In this document: positions 1-4,632 of the stretch, piece after piece
Layout of the letters: each line of letters starts with the position of its first letter
Numbering within the stretch: position 1 is the stretch's first letter
Notes under the pieces: generated by a model
Told to the model about the DNA's origin: nothing
The model's database searches: none
The model's input: only the letters and a program-made list of their open reading frames with translations
DNA from: DASRDE01 sp035652755
Lineage (GTDB): Bacteria; Vulcanimicrobiota; Vulcanimicrobiia; Vulcanimicrobiales; Vulcanimicrobiaceae
Direction of reading: 5' to 3'
Assembly: GCA_035652755.1 (NCBI GenBank)
Contig: DASRDE010000262.1
Span: forward strand, 1 to 9,207
DNA length: 9,207 nucleotides
Translations under genes and position numbers: made by a program

Positions 1-607
1 ACGTGCGGTAGCCGAACATATGCGTTGCGCTGTTGACCAGCCATGTCGAGTGATAGGCAAAGACCAGGCGCGCGAAGATGCCCCAAACGATGAAGGGCCA
101 CCCGCCGAGCGCATATAGGCCGAAGGCCAGCGCCGCTTGCAGCGGGACGTGGAGCACGTGCAGCGCCCGGTAGAACGGGTCGTTCCAGAGATCGGGACAA
201 TACTTGGCAAAATCGGAGCGCGGCGGGATATTGGGATTGGGTTTGACCAGCCACTCCATGTGTGCCCAACTGAAACCGCGGACAGTGCTGTGCGGATCGC
301 CGTCGCCGTCCGAGTGCGCGTGGTGCACGCGATGCGTTGCGACCCACGAGATCGGATCGCCTTGAAACGCCAGCGTGCCCAGAAGAGCGGTGAAGTACTC
401 GAGCGGTTTGCGAAGGCGCACGCTTCGGTGTGAAAGCGTGCGGTGGTAGCACAGCGTGATTCCCAGCGCCCCGGTCGCATAGGCGATTATTGCCGCAACG
501 GCGACCGCCCACCAGGAAAAGAAGGCGGGGACGAATACGCTGAGCGCGCACACGTGAACCAGGATGAGCACAATCCCAGTCGGCCAATTCGGTCGAGCGT
601 CTTGCAT
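1..607 (-). CDS. Membrane fatty-acid (acyl-CoA/acyl-lipid) desaturase, 3' end outside window
   Basis: The minus strand encodes 202 residues of a di-iron membrane fatty-acid desaturase of the stearoyl-CoA/delta-9 type. These enzymes put a cis double bond into acyl chains and tune membrane fluidity. Two hydrophobic spans lie at about residues 11-30 and 33-53. The first histidine box follows as HRTLSH (55-60) and the second as HRVHH (92-96, within THRVHHAHSD). The conserved segment NSATHMFGYRT sits just before the left edge, so the third box (HxxHH) and the C-terminus are missing. The ATG at 607 was chosen because the first transmembrane span starts a few residues later. No clear Shine-Dalgarno precedes it, and the frame stays open a little further upstream. 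The family call is firm; regiospecificity and acyl carrier cannot be read from the sequence. Expression is probably controlled through the long leader upstream. Confidence 0.93.
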   Translation of the reverse strand, partial: MQDARPNWPTGIVLILVHVCALSVFVPAFFSWWAVAVAAIIAYATGALGITLCYHRTLSHRSVRLRKPLEYFTALLGTLAFQGDPISWVATHRVHHAHSDGDGDPHSTVRGFSWAHMEWLVKPNPNIPPRSDFAKYCPDLWNDPFYRALHVLHVPLQAALAFGLYALGGWPFIVWGIFARLVFAYHSTWLVNSATHMFGYRT

Positions 608-640
608 AAGCGTTACTTTGCCCACTTCCAGCCGCCTCGA

Positions 641-690
641 AGCAGCAAAAACGTCCGGCGCTGTTGGAGGGCACCGGACGTTTTGCTGCT
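641..690 (-). terminator. Terminator-like hairpin in the desaturase leader
   Basis: An 18-nt arm (641-658) is complementary to a 17-nt arm (674-690), with one bulged A and a 15-nt loop. Read on the minus strand, the GC-rich part CGTCCGG / CCGGACG is followed by five T, which is the layout of an intrinsic terminator. The A-run on the other side gives a similar but weaker shape on the plus strand. The T-run is short and is followed by GCTGCT, so full termination is uncertain. It lies about 35 nt upstream of the desaturase ATG, inside the predicted transcript, so it would act as an attenuator rather than an end-of-gene terminator. Confidence 0.55.
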
Positions 691-768
691 GCACCCGAGG
701 AGGATACTTTCGCGTGCTACACCAAGCCGCGCGCACCACATAGGCTGGCCGCCGGGTGCGCGTCGTTC
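641..768 (-). promoter_or_regulatory. Candidate structured leader RNA (riboswitch-like) of the desaturase
   Basis: From a predicted start near 768 the minus-strand RNA soon reaches GCACCCG (759-753), which pairs perfectly with CGGGTGC (697-691). This closes a 55-nt domain. Inside it, CCAGCC pairs with GGCTTGG (one bulge; 748-743 with 728-722). A GTGC in that loop could pair with a downstream GCAC (736-733 with 717-714), which would make a pseudoknot. The closing stem abuts the terminator-like hairpin. GCACCCGG (759-752) can instead pair, with one bulged C, to CCGGTGC (677-671) in the 5' half of that hairpin, so the two states exclude each other. I do not recognise a known riboswitch class. 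A switch is an inference from architecture only. Confidence 0.4.
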
Positions 769-774
769 ATCTCT

Positions 775-804
775 ATTGTAGCGAGAATCCGTAATAAAAG
801 TCAT
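775..804 (-). promoter_or_regulatory. Sigma-70-type promoter for the desaturase
   Basis: On the minus strand ATGACT (804-799; four of six matches to TTGACA) and TACAAT (780-775; five of six matches to TATAAT) are separated by 18 nt. The predicted start is near 768-770, giving a leader of about 160 nt before the ATG at 607. This is one of the best promoter matches in the window. Confidence 0.55.
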
Positions 805-821
805 GCCCTTTTCTTATCGCT

Positions 822-851
822 CTGAAAGACTTGTACTAGCCTGCGTATTAA
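822..851 (+). promoter_or_regulatory. Weak candidate promoter for the amidase/peptidase unit
   Basis: CTGAAA (822-827) and TATTAA (846-851) are 18 nt apart, each with four of six consensus matches. The predicted start near 858 would give a leader of about 38 nt. The match is modest, and the sequence sits back to back with the stronger minus-strand promoter. Confidence 0.25.
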
Positions 852-861
852 GGATGGAACG

Positions 862-882
862 CTTGGCTAGAGGACTGCCAAG
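862..882 (+). repeat. Inverted repeat just upstream of the amidase gene
   Basis: CTTGGC (862-867) and GCCAAG (877-882) form a perfect 6-bp stem with a 9-nt loop, ending 13 nt before the ATG at 896. GGCTAG at 865-870 could instead pair with CTAGCC at 836-841, and GTACT (833-837) matches AGTAC (881-885). These sequences could therefore fold in competing ways, or be an operator. The start codon has no clear Shine-Dalgarno. Confidence 0.35.
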
Positions 883-895
883 TACCCCCTAGGCA

Positions 896-1471
896 ATGCA
901 TTCGATTCTCTTAGGGCTCGCGCTTGCCGCCCCGCAGAGCTACGACGTGCTCATCTCGGCGGGCCACGAAGGGCGTCCCGCGAGCTGTTCGCGGTTCCCT
1001 GGCCGCGCGTGCAACCTGGGCGCCTCCGGAGAGCGCGCATGGACGCCCGTCGTCGCCGACGAATCGGCGCGCCGCTTACGTGCGATGGGCTACACCGTAG
1101 CTCGCGAGCCGGCCGACTTCACCGGAGTGTACGACGTCGAGGCCGCGATCTTCATTCATTTCGACGGCAGCACGGCGGCGTGCACGAGCGGTGCCTCTAT
1201 CGGCTATCGCGGCGTGGCCTCGAGAAATGCCGCGCGGCTGTGGCGGCGGACCTATGCCGCCGTCTTTCCGTTTCGATTTCAGCCCGACGACTTTACGCAG
1301 GGCCTGCGCGACTATTACGGCTTTCGCGCCGTGCGTGCGCGAAAAGGTGCGCTCGTTCTGGAGCTGGGCGAGCTGACGTGCCCGGCGCAGCGGCGCTGGC
1401 TCGCGCCCAGGCTGCATCGAATCGGCGATCTTATCGCCGCGTTCGTGCGCCGGCTCATCGGCACGCGCTGA
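896..1471 (+). CDS. N-acetylmuramoyl-L-alanine amidase-like zinc hydrolase
   Basis: A 191-aa protein with the layout of an Amidase_3-type amidase, which cleaves the muramoyl-L-alanine bond of peptidoglycan. Candidate zinc and catalytic positions appear in family order: His in SAGHEGRP (H24), Glu in GASGERAW (E46), His in FIHFDGS (H88, matching the family SIHAD/N segment), and Glu in LVLELGELT (E156, matching LVExGFLTN). The N-terminus is hydrophobic (about residues 4-12) but short and without basic residues, so it is only a weak signal peptide. Four cysteines (31, 39, 96, 162) would suit an exported, disulfide-bonded protein. An in-frame TAG lies one codon before the ATG, so this is the most upstream possible ATG. 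The M28 peptidase starts 42 nt downstream on the same strand, suggesting co-transcription. The divergent motifs leave the substrate uncertain. Confidence 0.7.
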   Translation: MHSILLGLALAAPQSYDVLISAGHEGRPASCSRFPGRACNLGASGERAWTPVVADESARRLRAMGYTVAREPADFTGVYDVEAAIFIHFDGSTAACTSGASIGYRGVASRNAARLWRRTYAAVFPFRFQPDDFTQGLRDYYGFRAVRARKGALVLELGELTCPAQRRWLAPRLHRIGDLIAAFVRRLIGTR

Positions 1472-1513
1472 GGGTTTCTAGGGACCGCTCACCGCCGGGA
1501 TGAACACGCCCGC

Positions 1514-3628
1514 ATGAAACGATTCGCCCGTCTTTTTTCAGGCGCGCTCGCATGCGCCGTCATCATGCCCGCGGCGCTGCCCGTCCGGGCGCAAACACCC
1601 GCACTCGTCGGCTGGTCGGCCGGACCGGCGGTCGCCCAAGAGTTGCAGTACGAACGCACCATGATGAGCGTTCCGAGCGCTGCAAATGCGCTGGACATCG
1701 AACGCCACCTTTCGTCGGTTCCCCACCGGGCAGGTTCGGCTGCCGACGTCGCCACGGCCGCGTACGTGCGCGATCGTCTGCAAAAGGACGGCTTCACGAC
1801 GAAATTCGTCAAGTATCAGGTCTGGTTCACCGGACCGATCTCGCAATCGCTCGAAATGGTCGGCCCGCGGCATCGCGTTTTCGACCTCCTCGAAGGCACG
1901 CCCGGCGCGCATACCAAGTGGGAGAAGATGGCGGGGCCGCCGTTTCTGGAAAATTCGGGGGACGGCGACGTCACCGGACCGGTTTATTACGTAAACACGG
2001 CGGCAAAGGACGACCTGGCCGAACTCGACGCCCAACACGTCAACCTGCGCGGGGCCGTTGCCATCGTTCGGCTTTCCCCTCCGGGCGGAGGCCTCTTGGG
2101 ACGCGGATTCGATCCGAAATACAGTGCGTACGATGAATTGCGCAAGCGCGGCGTCGCGGCGGTGCTCGAGTTCATGGATCCCGCAACGCAGGGTTACGGC
2201 GGCGGTTCGATGTGGCCGGCCGGAAACTACAAGAACGTGAACATGGCCGAGCGCATGGGCGGCCTGAGCCCGGGCAGCTTCGTCAACTCGCCGCCCGGCG
2301 ATCCGACCATGCCCGGCAAAGCTCCCATCGTCGGCGCGGCGCATCTGCCGTACGATCGCGTTCCGCATGCAACGATTCCCGAGCTCAGCATCACGATGAA
2401 CGTCGCGCGCTCGCTGCTTTCGGGTCTGGGCGGACCGATCGAAGGAACGGATTGGCATCCGATGTTCGAATTCGTTCAGCACGTCGGCGACGGTTCGGAA
2501 AAGGTGCGCGTTCGCACCCAGTTCACCCGACACTTGGTCACGATTTACAACGTGCTGGGCGAGATTAAAGGCTCGGCGCAACCCGACTCGATCGTTATGA
2601 TCGGCTCGCATCGAGACGCGATGACGTTCGGCGCGATCGACCCCGGGAGCGGCACGACGGTCATGATGCAGGACGCCGACGCCTTTCACAAGTTGATGGC
2701 GCAGGGCTGGCGTCCGAAACGGACCATTCAGATCATGAGCTGGGACGGACACGAGCTTGGGCTATACGGCTCCGCATCGTATATCTACGAGAACGGCCCG
2801 CAGCTGCGCAGCCACGTCTTTCAGTACATCAACACCGATCAGCTCACGACGGGTAACCCGTTCGTCATCAGCGCTTCGCCGGGACTCTACGCATTCATGA
2901 AACAAATCGCGGACGTGGTGCCGGGCCCCGACGGCGCAATGCTCGGCGCGCGCGACCAAACTAAACGCCCGCTGCTCAATCCGATATCCGGCGGCTCCGA
3001 CCATCAAAATTTCGCATACATCCTCGGCGTCCCGAGCACGTCGAACGGCTTTTACGGGTTCTTCGGCGCGCACCACACCGCCGAAGACAACCTCGATGGC
3101 CTGCGAACGTACGATCCCGGATTGAAGGAGGCCGTCGCTTGCGCTCAGGTCACCGGCATTCAGGCCATGCGCGCGGCCGGAGCGACGGTGTCGCCGCTGC
3201 GCATCGCGGAGATCCCGCAGCAGCTGCTCAAGGATCTGCCCATGGTTGCGGGCGCAACGATGGGCAAGGCAAATCTCGCTCCGCTTACCGCGGCCTTGAC
3301 GTCGTATGCAGCCGCTGCCAAAGCGCTCGACGATCAGATGGCCAAAGCCGAGGCGGCGGGCGATTCCAATACGATGATCGCACTGGCGGCAAAGGAGCAA
3401 GCTGCGCGCGACGCGTTCTTTGCGCCCGACGGTTTGGCCCTGAATAAGTACTACCACACCTTCGATCGCATCTTCGTAAGCTATCCGGAGGTGCTCTTCG
3501 CGGGCAACGACCCCGCCGCGGTGCAAGCGGCAATCGATCGTGCGGCCTCGGCCGCCAAGAACGCCGCCGCCGCGCTCGGCACGGCGGCGGCATCGGCGCC
3601 CGCGGCTACGCAGCCGCAGGCGAGATAA
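1514..3628 (+). CDS. Secreted M28-family metallopeptidase, glutamate carboxypeptidase II-like
   Basis: A 704-aa exported peptidase with the PSMA/transferrin-receptor domain order. A Sec signal peptide (basic MKRFAR, hydrophobic core, VRA|Q cleavage near residue 26) precedes a family-typical N-terminal segment (SVPHRAGS). A PA-like inserted domain starts near residue 155. The M28 zinc domain spans about 340-550, and a helical transferrin-receptor-type dimerisation domain about 580-690, ending in an Ala-rich tail. Zinc ligands are visible: H366 (GSHRDA), D376 (AIDPGSG), E414, D442 (YINTDQ) and H521 (GAHHTAED). The family general base, the Glu before E414, is replaced by His (H413 in SWDGHELGL). 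The protein would act outside the cytoplasm, removing residues from peptides. Its 3' end overlaps the opposing HTH gene by 23 nt. Family assignment is strong; whether it is active is open. Confidence 0.93.
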   Translation: MKRFARLFSGALACAVIMPAALPVRAQTPALVGWSAGPAVAQELQYERTMMSVPSAANALDIERHLSSVPHRAGSAADVATAAYVRDRLQKDGFTTKFVKYQVWFTGPISQSLEMVGPRHRVFDLLEGTPGAHTKWEKMAGPPFLENSGDGDVTGPVYYVNTAAKDDLAELDAQHVNLRGAVAIVRLSPPGGGLLGRGFDPKYSAYDELRKRGVAAVLEFMDPATQGYGGGSMWPAGNYKNVNMAERMGGLSPGSFVNSPPGDPTMPGKAPIVGAAHLPYDRVPHATIPELSITMNVARSLLSGLGGPIEGTDWHPMFEFVQHVGDGSEKVRVRTQFTRHLVTIYNVLGEIKGSAQPDSIVMIGSHRDAMTFGAIDPGSGTTVMMQDADAFHKLMAQGWRPKRTIQIMSWDGHELGLYGSASYIYENGPQLRSHVFQYINTDQLTTGNPFVISASPGLYAFMKQIADVVPGPDGAMLGARDQTKRPLLNPISGGSDHQNFAYILGVPSTSNGFYGFFGAHHTAEDNLDGLRTYDPGLKEAVACAQVTGIQAMRAAGATVSPLRIAEIPQQLLKDLPMVAGATMGKANLAPLTAALTSYAAAAKALDDQMAKAEAAGDSNTMIALAAKEQAARDAFFAPDGLALNKYYHTFDRIFVSYPEVLFAGNDPAAVQAAIDRAASAAKNAAAALGTAAASAPAATQPQAR

Positions 3629-3896
3629 GGCCCAAACGCTCGAGGCGCTGGCGCACGCCATTGTTCGTCCGGCCGAAGAGCAGCGCGAGATCCGTTACGG
3701 AGTTGCCGGCGGCGAACAGCCGCCGCAACTCCTCGTCATCCTCCGCGCTCCACATTTTGCCGGCGTTGGGGGAGGTTTCGCGCAGCTTCGCGTACGGGCT
3801 CGGACGCTTGGCGGGAAGTTGCTGCAGCTCGGCGAGCACGTCTTCGATGCGCGTGCAGAGGCAATCCAGCTTGACGAGCGTTGCGTCGATGTCCAC
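3606..3896 (-). CDS. Small Myb/SANT-like helix-turn-helix protein
   Basis: A 96-aa protein with an N-terminal amphipathic helix that may form a coiled coil (about residues 3-27), a basic linker, and a C-terminal HTH at about 48-90. The latter reads WSAEDDEELRRLF, then LALLFGRTNNGVRQRLERLGL. This matches small bacterial proteins with a Trp-start SANT/Myb-like fold and a G-R-T-xx-G-V/I-R-x-R-L recognition helix. I chose the GTG at 3896 because AAAGGG (3909-3904, minus) lies 7 nt upstream; the GTG at 3902 is too close to it. The frame is open back to an ATG at 4091, but that would run through the divergent cyclophilin start and is unlikely. It overlaps the end of the M28 gene by 23 nt. Probably a DNA-binding regulator, target unknown. 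Confidence 0.8.
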   Translation of the reverse strand: MDIDATLVKLDCLCTRIEDVLAELQQLPAKRPSPYAKLRETSPNAGKMWSAEDDEELRRLFAAGNSVTDLALLFGRTNNGVRQRLERLGLISPAAA

Positions 3897-3907
3897 GGTC
3901 ACACCCT

Positions 3908-3920
3908 TTCTCGATGAGAA
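3908..3920. repeat. Small palindrome between the HTH and cyclophilin genes
   Basis: TTCTC-GAT-GAGAA is a perfect 5-bp inverted repeat. It overlaps the edge of the HTH gene's ribosome-binding site on the minus strand. The dyad could be an operator, perhaps for the HTH protein itself, but it is short and could be chance. Confidence 0.25.
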
Positions 3921-3984
3921 GAAGAATGCTGTAACGATAGCAGCGCGTTGTGCCATACGCCTGTCACGTTGACGGAGGATCGTT

Positions 3985-4521
3985 ATGAAATTCGCCATGA
4001 TTCTGCTGGCTGCGCTCTTCGTGCGGATCGAGACCACCGCGGGATCGATCGTCGTGCAGCTCGACTCGGCGCATGCGCCGATCACCGCCAAGAACTTCTT
4101 GCGCTACGTCGACGCGCATAAGTACGACGGCGCCTCGTTCTACCGCGTCGTGCGTCCCGGAAATCAATCTCCGCACCGCCCGATTCAAGTCATCCAAGGC
4201 GGCCTTGACGTGGAACGCTTTGGTCCCTACGGGCCGATTGCGCTCGAACCGACCAGCCGGACGGGCCTGCACAATTCCGCCGGCACGATCGCGATCGCGC
4301 GCGACAAGCCGCCGAACACCGGCAGCTCGGAGTTCTTCATTAATATGGTGGACGATCCGCTGCTCGATGCGCAGCACAGCCCGGACCATTTCGGGTATGC
4401 CGTCTTCGGCCGAGTAGTGCGGGGCATGGACGTCGCGCGCCGGATTCACCGCTCGCATGCGAACGGTCAGCGGCTTGCGCCTCCGATACGAATCCTCCGA
4501 ATGGTCCGCGTGCGTATCTGA
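3985..4521 (+). CDS. Cyclophilin-type peptidyl-prolyl cis-trans isomerase
   Basis: A 178-aa protein that catalyses cis-trans isomerisation of Xaa-Pro bonds during protein folding. After a hydrophobic N-terminus (MKFAMILLAALF) the cyclophilin domain starts at once with VRIETTAGSIVVQLD. Signatures follow in order: FYRVV with the catalytic Arg (R54), VIQGG (Q71), GTIAIAR, SEFFIN (F117-F118) and FGYAVFGRVV. The length fits small bacterial single-domain cyclophilins. The short N-terminal segment may be a signal or membrane anchor, which would make this a periplasmic folding factor; no clear cleavage site is visible. The start is well supported by GGAGG at 3974-3978, 6 nt before the ATG. It is divergent from the HTH gene (88-nt gap) and followed by a terminator-like hairpin. 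Confidence 0.93.
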   Translation: MKFAMILLAALFVRIETTAGSIVVQLDSAHAPITAKNFLRYVDAHKYDGASFYRVVRPGNQSPHRPIQVIQGGLDVERFGPYGPIALEPTSRTGLHNSAGTIAIARDKPPNTGSSEFFINMVDDPLLDAQHSPDHFGYAVFGRVVRGMDVARRIHRSHANGQRLAPPIRILRMVRVRI

Positions 4522-4534
4522 CGCGGCGCGCCGG

Positions 4535-4577
4535 CCGGAAAAGCGGCGGGTTTACGCCGTCTTTACCGGAGTTTGCT
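4535..4577 (+). terminator. Probable intrinsic terminator after the cyclophilin gene
   Basis: A long imperfect hairpin spans 4535-4569. CGGCG (4544-4548) pairs with CGCCG (4555-4559) across a 6-nt loop. AAAG/CTTT and CCGG/CCGG extend the stem with a bulge and one mismatch. The following bases, TTTGCTTTT, are T-rich but interrupted. It lies 13 nt after the stop codon. The rest of the 4522-4632 gap shows only the promoter listed next. Confidence 0.5.
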
Positions 4578-4617
4578 TTTCCCCAGCGCAAAGGCGAGGT
4601 GCGCGGGGCGCGTACCT

Positions 4618-4626
4618 TGGTAGAAT
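4618..4626 (+). promoter_or_regulatory. Extended -10 promoter of the LuxR-ATPase gene (leaderless)
   Basis: TGG-TAGAAT matches an extended -10 element (TGn plus five of six bases of TATAAT). No -35 is visible 16-18 nt upstream. Only 6 nt separate it from the ATG at 4633, so transcription would start at or next to the start codon. No Shine-Dalgarno is present, which agrees with a leaderless mRNA. Confidence 0.5.
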
Positions 4627-4632
4627 AGCGGC

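Noticed and set aside
641..690. Reading the hairpin as a mobile-element end or attachment site
   Set aside because: No transposase, target duplication or second copy is in the window; the stem with a T-run is better explained as a terminator or attenuator.
613..804. Minus-strand ORF (63 aa) upstream of the desaturase
   Set aside because: It starts on the -35 box of the desaturase promoter and runs through the structured leader; the sequence is basic and featureless, with no ribosome-binding site.
1538..2752. Long minus-strand ORF (404 aa) opposite the M28 peptidase
   Set aside because: Shadow of GC-rich codons; it is rich in Arg and His, has no recognisable motif, and lies opposite a gene with a clear signal peptide and zinc ligands.
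3897..4091. Upstream extension of the HTH gene to an ATG at 4091
   Set aside because: It would overlap the start of the well-supported cyclophilin gene; the added residues look non-coding, and a good Shine-Dalgarno supports the GTG at 3896.
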